Below, one piece after another: positions 1 to 9,293 of a stretch of 64,000 nucleotides of DNA (position 1 is its first letter; the number at the start of each line of letters is the position of its first letter). The position numbers were made by a program, and so were the translations under genes. This stretch comes from Chloroflexota bacterium (GTDB lineage: Bacteria > Chloroflexota > UBA6077 > JACCZL01), in contig JAUJPG010000012.1 of assembly GCA_030447245.1 (NCBI GenBank), forward strand, positions 62,302 through 126,301. Direction: 5' to 3'. The notes below the pieces were generated by a model. That model was not told the DNA's origin. It was given only the letters and a program-made list of their open reading frames with translations, and ran no database searches.

Positions 1-740
1 GATCGAGAAGTAGCGGCGCGGCTGGATCCGGAAGACCTCGCTGTTCGGCAACAAGCCGAGCACCTTTTCCAGGAACAGGTTGCCCTGGGATACCAGCAGG
101 ACCTCCGTCGGCCGGCGCACGTCCAGCACAGCGTAGGCGGCGTTGTCCAGCGCAAAGCTGTCGGTCCCCGCCAGCCGAGCCTCGACCGCCTTGGCGCCGA
201 GTGGCAGGTCCGAGAAGACAAACTCCTGGGCCGCTCCCGGGGCCAGCTCCACCTGACGGCTCTCGGTCAGGTTGCCGTCCACCTGGAGCGAGAGCGTGCT
301 CCGCGCCTCGCTGTCGGCGTAATTCCGAACGCGCGCGAAGAGCTGGAAGTGGCGGGCGTTGCTCGGGTCCGGGCGGGCGGCCAGTGCCGTGATGCCCTGG
401 TTGTCGGCACCCACGCCAACCGAGACAAAGCGGACGTCCAGGCCCTCGGCGTCGAGCCCACTCAGGTCGCCAAACGCGCCGTCGCTAAACAGGTACACCC
501 GCGTCGGCGCGGAGCGTCGACCGGCTCCCGAGCTGCCTTCGAGCGATCGGGCCAGAATCAGGGCCTGTTGGATGTCGGCCGCGCCGAAACCAGGCTCGGC
601 CGAGTCCAGCGCCTGGCCGATCGCCTGGCGGTCCTCGGTTGTCGGCGCCAGCACCTCGGCTGAGCGCGGGCCAGGATGACCGTCGCCACAGACCCTCGCC
701 CAGCTCGCGCATCGTGCGCGCGGCCGCGCGCCGCGCGGCC

Positions 741-763
<23 letters not shown>
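1..763 (-). pseudogene. VWA-domain (BatA-like) protein, N-terminus lost, frameshifted, runs off the window
   Basis: From about 663 down to 1 the minus strand reads as the C-terminal half of a von Willebrand factor A protein. It includes YLFSDGAFGDL, a segment LDVRFVSVGVGADNQGI, and then a beta-rich region with DSFALDNAAYAVLDV. Such proteins sit next to MoxR and DUF58 genes and are membrane-anchored MIDAS-type proteins of unknown client. Upstream, the family-like segment RRFEAARRAAARTMRELGEG (from 763) and the strand ATVILAR lie in two other frames, so at least two indels separate them from the main frame. The N-terminal membrane segment and MIDAS start are missing because the sequence joins straight into moxR. 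The 3' end lies outside the window. I infer either a real deletion or an assembly collapse. Confidence 0.6.
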
Positions 764-1619
<856 letters not shown>

Positions 1620-1686
1620 AAGCGAATGATCCTTCTCGGCGGTTCAGGTTCGCGTGCGGGTCTGCAATCTGGGGCGGCTCACACAC

Positions 1687-3378
1687 TTACTTCTCGGGTG
1701 TCAGACTCGTGAAGTAGTCCTTGACCAGGTCCTTCATCCCGATCGGGATATAGCTGTTCTCCAGGCTCTGGACCGCCCGCTCCTGGTAGCGGGCGTGGAC
1801 CTGGCTATAGCCGACCTGCGCGTCGTTGCGCACCGCGTCCTCGGGGTTCGGGTTGCCGAAGGACTGGGTCGGGTCGAACCCCTGGCCAGAGTCGACGAAG
1901 TCCTGGCGTGGGCTGAGGATCGGATCGTAAATCGTGTCGCCACGCGTGTTCGGGTTGGACCCGGTCCCCGCGGCCGACCCGCCAGGCTGATCTCCCTCGC
2001 CCGAATCGCCCTCGCCCTGCCCCGCCCCCTGGCCCTGCCCGGCGCCCTGGCCCTGGCCTTGTCCGAGCCCTTGTCCCTGGCCCTGGCCCTGGCCGTCCTC
2101 GCCGCCCTCGGCCCCGCTGCCCTGCGCGCCGGGCTGTCGCGCGCCGGTTTGGCCGCGGCCCTGCGCCTGTCCTTGTCCTTGTCCTTGTCCCTGGCCCTGC
2201 GCCTGCTGGACCGATCGGCTGATCGTGCCACGGCTTTGCTGGATCTGCGATTGCGCCCGCTCGCGCTCGGCACCGGCCTGCAACTGGCCGGCCGATCGCT
2301 CGATCTGACCGGCCGTCTGGTCCAGTGCCCTCTGGGACTCGCTGGGGTTGTCCTGCTCCAGGGCGTTTGCTGACTGGTTGAGGCTCTGACCCAGGCTCGG
2401 GTTGGCCCGCGACGCGCGCTGGCCGGCCTGGCGCATCGATCGGGCCAGTCGCTGGCGCTCGGCCGGCGACATGTTTTCGGCGTTCCGTCCCACCTGGCGG
2501 AGCTCCTCGGCGGCTTGCCTGTAGTCACCCTTGGCCAGGCTCGTGCCAACCTGGCGCGTGTTCGGCTCCCGGGCCAGCGAGCCGGCCAGCGACGAGAGCG
2601 CCTCCTCCAGCTCGGCGCCGTTCTGGCCTCCAAGCCCCTGAAGTCGCTGCTCCAGCGCGGCCAACGCGGCCAGCGCCTCCTCGCCGCTGAGCGAGCGCTG
2701 CTCCAGCGCCCTGGCCGCGTCGCGGAGCGCCTGCTCCACCTGTTGCACGTCCTCGCCGGGGTTGTCAAGCCCCGCCGCCTGGACCTGGTCTGCCTGCTTG
2801 CTCAGCCGCTCGGCCTCTTGCCTGACCGTCTGCTGTACCTGCTCGCGCTGCCGGACTACCTGCTGCATCGAGTTTGGCAAGACCGCCAGGCCAGCCGCCA
2901 GCGCCGTCAGCACCACCAGGGCGGCCAGCTCGCGGGGCGCCACACGGAGCGGGAACGCCTCGATCGGCTCGACCCGCCGGAAATGGCTCACCGCGTCATG
3001 CAACTGAAGGCCCGCGAAATCGCCCCCGCCCGCGTCCAGCGATCCCGACTGCAGCTCGACGGCCGTCGTGAGCCGCTCCTGAAGCCCGAGCGCCCGGTCT
3101 GCTCGCCGGGCCAGGTGCGCCCGCGACGGCTGCCAGAACGCGAGGACGAGCGCCCCGAGCGCCGCCAGGCCTAGCGGCACCGCTGGCAGCGCTGTGGTTG
3201 GAACGATGTACGGCAGCACGCGCGAGCCGGCCAGCCAGACAACGTCGATGGCCAGCCCAACCAGAAGCAGGCGGACCGTCCAGATCGCGATCTGCTGGAG
3301 CTTGAGAACCCGCCCCAGCACCGTCAGCCGCTCCCAGAGCTCCGATCGGTCGGCATTGTGCATCGGCATCACCGCCAT
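1687..3378 (-). CDS. Membrane protein with long coiled-coil and Gln-Gly-rich tail (DUF4175-like)
   Basis: 563 residues from the ATG at 3378, which overlaps the end of the ABC permease gene. Three hydrophobic segments (about 31-50, 62-82 and 149-167) are followed by a long charged alpha-helical, coiled-coil-like region rich in Gln and Ala (about 170-385). Next comes a low-complexity stretch of QG/QGQ repeats (about 390-465), then a conserved-looking tail DTIYDPILSPRQDFV...YIPIGMKDLVKDYFTSL. The layout resembles the DUF4175 membrane proteins found in MoxR/VWA loci, and the tail looks like a functional docking end. No enzymatic motif is visible. I infer a structural or scaffold role in the envelope complex encoded by this operon. 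Confidence 0.75.
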   Translation of the reverse strand: MAVMPMHNADRSELWERLTVLGRVLKLQQIAIWTVRLLLVGLAIDVVWLAGSRVLPYIVPTTALPAVPLGLAALGALVLAFWQPSRAHLARRADRALGLQERLTTAVELQSGSLDAGGGDFAGLQLHDAVSHFRRVEPIEAFPLRVAPRELAALVVLTALAAGLAVLPNSMQQVVRQREQVQQTVRQEAERLSKQADQVQAAGLDNPGEDVQQVEQALRDAARALEQRSLSGEEALAALAALEQRLQGLGGQNGAELEEALSSLAGSLAREPNTRQVGTSLAKGDYRQAAEELRQVGRNAENMSPAERQRLARSMRQAGQRASRANPSLGQSLNQSANALEQDNPSESQRALDQTAGQIERSAGQLQAGAERERAQSQIQQSRGTISRSVQQAQGQGQGQGQGQAQGRGQTGARQPGAQGSGAEGGEDGQGQGQGQGLGQGQGQGAGQGQGAGQGEGDSGEGDQPGGSAAGTGSNPNTRGDTIYDPILSPRQDFVDSGQGFDPTQSFGNPNPEDAVRNDAQVGYSQVHARYQERAVQSLENSYIPIGMKDLVKDYFTSLTPEK

Positions 3379-4322
3379 GTGTCGCCACCAAGCAGCGCCC
3401 GCACGGAGCGGTGCCCCTTCCAGCGATGGCACGGATCGATCGCCGCGCTGCTCAGCAGCACAAACAGCGCGGTCAGCGCCGCGTACAGGAGCAGCGTCAG
3501 CACCCAGCGCGGCGTCCGGATCGCCCCGAACAGACCCTGTTGCGACCCGCTGTCCAGCAGCGGGCGGTACTGGAACGGCAGCAGTTGGGCGATCTGCCCG
3601 CTCACCTGATCCGGCACCGAGAGCAGGGCAATCCACGGGTTGAGCGCCAGCAGCGGCCGGAACGCCGTTTCCATCCCGCCAGACGCCCCCAGCACGTACA
3701 GTCCCAGCGTGCCCGTGCCGAAGAAGAAGACCAGCCCGTAAGCGTACAGCGCCGCCACCGCCGACGACCTCCCGACCGACGAGCAGAACACGCCGATCGC
3801 CGCGAACAAGCACAGCGACGCGAGCAGCAGCAGCCCGGTCAGGATCACGTCGACCGCCCCCGCGCCGCCAAACATCCACGCCATCGCGAAGCCCGGGATC
3901 GCGGTCAGCGCCACCAGCAGCACAAACCCGACCGAGGCGACAAGCTTGCCGACGACGATCGAGCGCGCCGGCAGGCCGGTCGCCAGCAAGGAGTCGAACG
4001 TCCCCTCCTCGCGTTCGCCGGTCAGCGCCGTGCTGGCGACCGCCGGCGCGACCACGGCCAGCGCCGACAGCAGACAGAACGCCATCACGAAGAACAGGAA
4101 GACGCCGCGGTACCCGCTGATCAGCGCGGCGAACGTCGGCGTCGACGACGTCGCCGCGCTCGAGCCGATCACCGGCACCAGGGTTGGCACACTCGTCACG
4201 ATCAGCCAGAAGGAGCCGAGCACCAGCCCGGTGGACGTGACAACCATCAGCGTCAGTACGACATACGTCAACCGTCCCTGAAGACGCGAAGCAAGCTCCT
4301 TGCCGACAACGGCGCCCCACAT
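3369..4322 (-). CDS. ABC-2 type transporter permease
   Basis: 317 residues from the ATG at 4322. An N-terminal motif (WGAVVGKELASRLQGRL) precedes about six membrane helices. The segment ALTGEREEGTFDSLLATG is the amphipathic coupling-helix region typical of ABC-2 permeases of the NatB/GldF kind. It follows the ATPase gene by 16 bases and overlaps the next gene by 10, so the ATPase and permease very likely form one exporter. The substrate is unknown. Association with MoxR, VWA and a large exported protein suggests an envelope function. A GTG two bases downstream opens another frame and is a shadow. Confidence 0.9.
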   Translation of the reverse strand: MWGAVVGKELASRLQGRLTYVVLTLMVVTSTGLVLGSFWLIVTSVPTLVPVIGSSAATSSTPTFAALISGYRGVFLFFVMAFCLLSALAVVAPAVASTALTGEREEGTFDSLLATGLPARSIVVGKLVASVGFVLLVALTAIPGFAMAWMFGGAGAVDVILTGLLLLASLCLFAAIGVFCSSVGRSSAVAALYAYGLVFFFGTGTLGLYVLGASGGMETAFRPLLALNPWIALLSVPDQVSGQIAQLLPFQYRPLLDSGSQQGLFGAIRTPRWVLTLLLYAALTALFVLLSSAAIDPCHRWKGHRSVRALLGGDTWR

Positions 4323-4338
4323 CAGCCCATACCTCGCA

Positions 4339-5334
4339 TCAGGCCGACACCGGCTCCGGCAGCGGACCGCTCGCGTCCGCCCAGGCGTCACCCTCGGCGA
4401 GCGCGGCCGCCAGCTCGTCCAGGTGCTCGGTACCGCCGCCAAACTCCGTCACCCGCGCACCACCCTGGACCAACCGCGCCACGACATCGGCCAGCCCGGA
4501 CGCGTCGCCTTCGTAGACGAAGCGCAGCTCACGCTCTGCCTCGGACACGTCGAGCACGCCCGACTGGCTGCGCAGCGCAGCCGCGGCCTGCTCCACCCCG
4601 TCCAGCAGCTCCACTCGGATCCGCCGGCGACCACGCTCTCCGCGTCCAAGCGCCACCGCCAACGGCAGCATGCCCACCAGCCGCCCCTCGCGAAGGACGG
4701 CCACCAAATCGCACAGCTGGGCCAGGTCGCCCAGCAGGTGCGTCGCGACGAGCAGCGTGATGCCCATCCCGCGGACTTCCTTCAGCACCTCCACCAGCTC
4801 CAGCCGCCCGCGCCCGTCTAGGCCGCCAAGCGGGTCGTCCAGCAGCAGGATCGGCGGGTTGTGCAGCAAGGCCCGCGCTAGTCCCAGGCGGCGGCGCGCC
4901 CCGCGTGAAAGCGCCTCGGCCGCCGCGTGCCGCGCGTCAAACAGGTCCACCACCCGCAGCATCGTCTCAACCGTATTCTTCCGCTCCCACTGGGAAACCC
5001 CGGACGCGCGGGCGAAAAACTCCAGGTACTGGCCGATACTCAGGCGCGGGTAGACGCCGAACTGCTCGGGCACGTAGCCGATTCTTCGCCGGACCTGGGC
5101 CGCGTGGTGGCGGGTGTCGAACCCGGCCACCAGCGCCCGCCCGGCCGTCGGCCGGACCAGCGCGGCCAGCACCCGCAACACGGTGCTCTTGCCCGACCCG
5201 TTTGGCCCGACCAGCCCGAGGCTTGCCCCCTCGTCGACGCGCAGCGTCAATCCCCGTAGCGGCATCGGGCCACGCCCCCGGCCGTCCTGCCCAACGCTGA
5301 CCGCTTCGAGCTCGATCAGGCTCCCGCTCGTCAA
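4339..5334 (-). CDS. ABC transporter ATP-binding protein (unusual Walker B)
   Basis: 331 residues if started at the TTG (5334) that overlaps the upstream stop as TTGA. No ATG lies between it and the conserved N-terminal strand LIELEAVSVG. Walker A is GPNGSGKST (43-51), the Q-loop region is IGYVPEQFGVYPRLSIG, and the switch His is in VATHLL. The signature reads LSRGARRRLGLARAL instead of LSGGQ. Walker B ends LLLDDPLGGLD, so the usual catalytic Glu after the Walker B Asp is Asp. A C-terminal extension of about 90 residues resembles the extra domain of NatA-like exporters. It pairs with the ABC-2 permease immediately downstream. Confidence 0.92.
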   Translation of the reverse strand: MTSGSLIELEAVSVGQDGRGRGPMPLRGLTLRVDEGASLGLVGPNGSGKSTVLRVLAALVRPTAGRALVAGFDTRHHAAQVRRRIGYVPEQFGVYPRLSIGQYLEFFARASGVSQWERKNTVETMLRVVDLFDARHAAAEALSRGARRRLGLARALLHNPPILLLDDPLGGLDGRGRLELVEVLKEVRGMGITLLVATHLLGDLAQLCDLVAVLREGRLVGMLPLAVALGRGERGRRRIRVELLDGVEQAAAALRSQSGVLDVSEAERELRFVYEGDASGLADVVARLVQGGARVTEFGGGTEHLDELAAALAEGDAWADASGPLPEPVSA

Positions 5335-7775
5335 CGCATCAGCCCCGCGGCGGTCACGTCGAAGCGGCTGAAGCTGACGCCGCTGATCCCGCTGTCCGCG
5401 GTCGGGCGGAAGGTGTAGCGCACCCGCACGTCGCCGGTCGCCGAGACGTACGGTGCCGGGTCCCTGACCAGGTTCCGCCCGAACCCGACGATGCGCTCCT
5501 CCCACTCGGCCGCCTGCCAGTTGTAGAGCGCCACCTCGCCGAGCGGCGGGCCGCCAACCGTCGAGCCACGAAACCGGCCGTCGATGTTGACGTACAGCCC
5601 GTCCAGGATGAGCTTGCCGTTGCTCACCGGCAGGCTGAACTGGAAGGCGATCGACTCGCCGCTCGCCAGGTCGTAGCTGCCGAACTGCTGACGGTTGAGC
5701 GTCGCCGCGCCCAGCTGGCGTCGGGTGACCGTCTGCGCCGGTAGCTCGCCCTCGAAGCCCTTCGGCACGCTGATCGGGATCGAGCCGATGAAGAGCGTGC
5801 TCTCCAGCCTGGCGGGTTGAGCGTCGCGGACGTCCATGTTCAGCACGCCGCGGTCCAGCCAGCCCATCATCGTCGGCCCGGCCAGCTCCAGCCGCTGGAA
5901 GTTGAAGCCCTGGCCGAACGCCGAGTCCAGGACGTCGCGCCGCGCCGCGTCGGTGCCCCGCCGAGCGGCCGCGGCCGGCCCGAGCGGGCTCGGGTACAGC
6001 AGGCTCGAGAACGACGTCGGCGGCCCGAAGCCGGCCGTCGCCGCCGCGTTCAGCGCCATCGCCACCTCGCGCGTTTCGCCGGCCTTGAAGTCGCCGATTC
6101 GCGCCACCTGATAGTCCAGGATCAGCGTCGCGTCGTACAGCGGGACGCCGAGGTCGTTGGTGACCGTGCCCACCAGGTGGCGCCCCTCCACCCGCAGGTC
6201 CGACTCGATCCTCCCCAGCCGCGACAGCTGGCTGTCCGCGACGAACGTGCCGAGCGTCCCAGCGGTCAATTGCAGGTCGTCGATGATCGGCGCCGATCCG
6301 CCGGAGACCCGCAGCGACCAATTCTGGCCCTCGGCGTTCGGGTCGCGAGGAAAGGGATAGAACAGACCGCTGACGAGCGACGACTCGTCGGCTCGGATGT
6401 CGTAGAGCGCCTGCTGGCGCGACAGCACGCTCACGTAGCTCCGCCCGTGGGCCGGCGCCTGCTGATTGCCGCGCACCAGCGACACCGCGTTCAAGACCAG
6501 ATCGCTCTCGCGGGCAGCGCCCGCCAGCGTGAACGTCCCGACGGCGGCAACCCCGGTGATCAGCGGGATCGTGACCAGCGACCAGCCCGGCCGGCCGATC
6601 CGCCGCAAGGCAACGTAGTTGAGCGGCCCCACCACCAGCCCGTAGAGCGCCAGCGCCAGCACCAGCCAACCCGCCGATGGCGTGGCCAGGACGGAGACGT
6701 CGACCAGCGCGTTACGCGGAATCCGTCCCCAGCCGACGAACGAGCTTGCCGCCGACGAGGTCATCCCGACCCCGCCGGTGCCGTGGGCCAGGACGTAGCG
6801 CCACAGCTTCGGCGTCCCAGCCCAGCTCCGTAACGGCTCGACACTCGGGTCGGCCGCCAGGTAGATGACCGTTCCGGCGCCTCGCCGAGCGGCCGCGATC
6901 AGCGGGATCCCGTCCTGCTCGACGACCGTGTTGCCATCGGTGATCGTCGCCTGGGAGATCAGCCACGGCCCCGCCTCGGTCAGCGGCTCGCGCTCGAACT
7001 CGGACAGGCTGTTCAGGTGGTCCACGCTCGCCAGCCCGGTGACCTTGACCGGCAGCAGCTCCGCTGGCAGCGCCTGCACGGTCCGTTGCCAGGTCGGTCC
7101 GCCGATCACGACCAGCAAGCCGCCGCCGCTCACCCAGGTTGCCAGCGCATCCTTCTGAGCCTGGAGCATCGACCCGGTGGCGATGTTGTCGAAGATGAGG
7201 CAGTCCAACGAGCCCAGGAGCTGAGGCCGGTTCGGCAGTTCGGCCACTTCCAGGTGGGCGATCCGTGCCCGCCGTAGCGGCGGCGGCAGCTCCAGGCTCG
7301 GCAGAAAGTCGAACGCGGGGCCGCTCCGCGAGAGCACCCCGCACAGCAAGTCACCGGCCGCTACCCGCCCAAGCTGGACGTCCTGTTCGCTCAGGACCGA
7401 GTCACCACTCACCAGCCGAGCCTGGACCCGCTGGCCCGTCGCGCGCAGCTCGGCCTCGAGCGCCATCCGCTTGTGGGACCGCCGTGGCAGGATCGCCGGC
7501 GCGGTGTAGACCGTCGGCGCGCGGGTGTAGGTGCCACGGCTGGTGTTCGTGTCGCTGACGATGATCTGGATCTCGCCGTCGATATCCGGACCGTCGTTGC
7601 GGACCTCAACCTCGATCGGCATCCAGCCCCCGACCTTGCCGATCCCGTCGAAGCCGGCGCGCACCGTCATCTGCGTCGCCTGTTGGGCCGCGGTCGTCGG
7701 TGGGACGGCGAGCGGCAGGAGCGCAAGGACGAGTGCGAGGAGCAGGATCCTGCTGGAACGGGACACGTCACCCAT
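5331..7775 (-). CDS. Large exported/membrane protein with GATase-like region
   Basis: 814 residues. A cleavable-looking signal peptide ([23 protein letters not shown]) is followed by a beta-sandwich-like region and then a flavodoxin-like region ([15 protein letters not shown]...[17 protein letters not shown]). The latter resembles the glutamine-amidotransferase-like domain of proteins encoded near MoxR/VWA genes. Two membrane helices follow (about 365-385, [21 protein letters not shown]; and about 397-415). A long extracytoplasmic C-terminal region completes the protein. I see no catalytic Cys in the GATase-like part. It is the first gene of the operon. Its GATase-like plus membrane layout recalls GldG-type partners of ABC-2 exporters, which is an inference from architecture only. 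Confidence 0.8.
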   Translation of the reverse strand: MGDVSRSSRILLLALVLALLPLAVPPTTAAQQATQMTVRAGFDGIGKVGGWMPIEVEVRNDGPDIDGEIQIIVSDTNTSRGTYTRAPTVYTAPAILPRRSHKRMALEAELRATGQRVQARLVSGDSVLSEQDVQLGRVAAGDLLCGVLSRSGPAFDFLPSLELPPPLRRARIAHLEVAELPNRPQLLGSLDCLIFDNIATGSMLQAQKDALATWVSGGGLLVVIGGPTWQRTVQALPAELLPVKVTGLASVDHLNSLSEFEREPLTEAGPWLISQATITDGNTVVEQDGIPLIAAARRGAGTVIYLAADPSVEPLRSWAGTPKLWRYVLAHGTGGVGMTSSAASSFVGWGRIPRNALVDVSVLATPSAGWLVLALALYGLVVGPLNYVALRRIGRPGWSLVTIPLITGVAAVGTFTLAGAARESDLVLNAVSLVRGNQQAPAHGRSYVSVLSRQQALYDIRADESSLVSGLFYPFPRDPNAEGQNWSLRVSGGSAPIIDDLQLTAGTLGTFVADSQLSRLGRIESDLRVEGRHLVGTVTNDLGVPLYDATLILDYQVARIGDFKAGETREVAMALNAAATAGFGPPTSFSSLLYPSPLGPAAAARRGTDAARRDVLDSAFGQGFNFQRLELAGPTMMGWLDRGVLNMDVRDAQPARLESTLFIGSIPISVPKGFEGELPAQTVTRRQLGAATLNRQQFGSYDLASGESIAFQFSLPVSNGKLILDGLYVNIDGRFRGSTVGGPPLGEVALYNWQAAEWEERIVGFGRNLVRDPAPYVSATGDVRVRYTFRPTADSGISGVSFSRFDVTAAGLMR

Positions 7776-7813
7776 CCCCGGCCTGCCCCGCCAGCAGGGC
7801 TGCCCGGACCGGC

Positions 7814-7819
7814 ATTATA
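7814..7819 (-). promoter_or_regulatory. -10 element TATAAT upstream of the MoxR-type operon
   Basis: The minus strand reads TTGGTATAATGCCGG, a consensus -10 hexamer lying 38 bases before the ATG at 7775. No good -35 hexamer sits at 17 bases. It is well placed to start the operon transcript with a leader of about 30 bases. Confidence 0.5.
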
Positions 7820-8178
7820 CCAACCATGTGCAGGGAGCCGGAGCGGTCTGTCGCCGGAGCCTGTCGTCCCCGGAGGCCCACCGCGAAGCTCCCGCGCCAC
7901 CACGATACCCGCTTCCGACGGCGGATGTCCAAACATTAAAGGGCGGAGCCTCCAAGTTCATAATCCGAGGGACCCCGGGCGGGCATGCGACGCGGCGGAA
8001 GGCCGCCGCGCTCGGGAGCCCGGCGTGCTCGCAACAGCCGTCATCCGTGCCCCGCTCCCAGCCGGCCCCCGCCTGAGGACGCCGACCACGTCCGCACCCA
8101 CGCGCGATCCTCGGTGCTGGCGCGAGCATAGCGCCCGGGGCACCCCGCGCATACTGCCCTTAGACGCTCGCGGGGCCG
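7820..8178. other. Divergent intergenic region between the operon and clpP
   Basis: About 360 bases without a convincing gene on either strand. One AT-richer patch (around 7930-7965, containing aacattaaag and ttcataatcc) stands out in an otherwise GC-rich stretch. No repeat, tRNA or clear hairpin was found. Confidence 0.4.
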
Positions 8179-8184
8179 TATACT
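8179..8184 (+). promoter_or_regulatory. -10-like TATACT before clpP
   Basis: GTATACTCC lies 20 bases before the clpP ATG, giving a predicted leader of about 14 bases that contains the Shine-Dalgarno AGGAGG (8194-8199). The same nonamer GTATACTCC precedes ispH. No convincing -35 was seen. Confidence 0.4.
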
Positions 8185-8204
8185 CCGGGCACCAGGAGGG
8201 CATC

Positions 8205-8903
8205 ATGACCGATTTGACTACGTCCAATTCCGCCCCCGGCCTGCACCTCCCGAACCCGTCCGCCCGGCTGGGCGCGGCCCCAAGCATGTACGTCCCGATG
8301 ATCATCGAGACGACCAACCGCGGCGAGCGGTCGTACGACATCTACTCCCTGCTGCTCAAGGAGCGGATTATCTTCCTGGGCACGCCGGTCAACGACCAGA
8401 TCGCCAACCTGATCGTCGCCCAACTGCTCTATCTCGCGCGCGAGGAGCCCGACCGGGACATCTCGATGTACATCAACTCACCGGGCGGCTCGGTCACCGC
8501 CGGCATGGCGATCTACGACACGATGCAGCTCATTCCGGCCGACGTGGCCACGACCTGCGTCGGGCTGGCCGCGTCGATGGGCTCGCTGCTGCTGGCGGCC
8601 GGCGCCAAGGGCAAGCGGACGATCCTGCCGAACGCGCGGGTGATGATCCACCAGGGCTCGGCCGGCTTCGAGGGCACCGCCGCCGACATCGAGGTCCAGG
8701 CGCGCGAGATCCTCCGCATCGGGCGTCGCATGAACGAGATCTACTCGTTCCACACCGGCCGCCCGGTCGACCAGATTTCCAGGGACCTCGACCGCGACTT
8801 CTGGATGGGGGCCGACGAAGCCATCGCCTACGGCCTGGTGGACCAGGTCGTCGGCACCCAGGTCGGCCCCGAGCCCGCCAAAGTCAACGGCGCCGCCACC
8901 TGA
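8205..8903 (+). CDS. clpP: ATP-dependent Clp protease proteolytic subunit
   Basis: 232 residues. ClpP is the self-compartmentalising serine protease that degrades proteins delivered by Clp AAA+ unfoldases in the cytoplasm. The catalytic Ser lies in GLAASMGS (Ser124), the His in ARVMIHQ (His149), and the Asp lies in the [11 protein letters not shown] segment. The handle region ([15 protein letters not shown]) is present. The ATG at 8205 was chosen because of AGGAGG five bases upstream. It leaves an N-terminal extension of about 25 residues before [10 protein letters not shown], as in many ClpP precursors. No clpX or tig gene is adjacent, so this is a stand-alone copy. Confidence 0.96.
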   Translation: MTDLTTSNSAPGLHLPNPSARLGAAPSMYVPMIIETTNRGERSYDIYSLLLKERIIFLGTPVNDQIANLIVAQLLYLAREEPDRDISMYINSPGGSVTAGMAIYDTMQLIPADVATTCVGLAASMGSLLLAAGAKGKRTILPNARVMIHQGSAGFEGTAADIEVQAREILRIGRRMNEIYSFHTGRPVDQISRDLDRDFWMGADEAIAYGLVDQVVGTQVGPEPAKVNGAAT

Positions 8904-8919
8904 CCCCCGGCTCCCCCGC

Positions 8920-9120
8920 GAAATAATCGACCTGCCAGACGGCTCGACCGAGCAGTTGTTCTTCCGGGCGCACCCGAGCGCCCAGCGGGGCAGCCTGTCG
9001 TGGATGCGCAAGGTCGTCGGCCCGGACGAGGAGACGCGCGAAGTCTGGCACGAGGTCGCCGACGCCGCCGGGCGGATCGTCCATGCGCACCGGCACCCCG
9101 TACTCCGCAAGGGGGACGCT
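8920..9120 (+). pseudogene. Possible small-protein remnant
   Basis: An open frame right after clpP reads LPREIIDLPDGSTEQLFF and then RAHPSAQRGSLSWMRKVVG, continuing EVWHEVADAAGRIVHAHRHP. It looks like genuine protein (balanced composition, amphipathic strands ending in a HAHRHP motif). It has no credible start; a TTG at 8956 is the best available. The frame turns into Arg-rich noise after about 9120. I do not recognise the family. It could be the 3' remnant of a small conserved gene. Confidence 0.3.
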
Positions 9121-9178
9121 GATCGGGTCCGCCGTGCCGATCGACCTACCCGCGGCGGCCGAAGGGATCGCAGCGCGT

Positions 9179-9198
9179 CACGCCGCGGCGCCGGCGTG
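9179..9198. terminator. GC-rich hairpin downstream of the fusion gene
   Basis: cacgccg / cggcgtg is a perfect 7-bp inverted repeat with a 6-base loop, about 100 bases beyond the 3' end of the minus-strand fusion gene. It has no T-run, so a role as terminator is only possible. Confidence 0.25.
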
Positions 9199-9293
9199 CG
9201 AGACGGAGGCCGCGCTGGCGGTCCCGGCGCTCTGAGCGTTGGATGCGGTGGCGTCTGGACGAGGAAGCGCGCGCCCTGCTGCTGGACGCGGCG

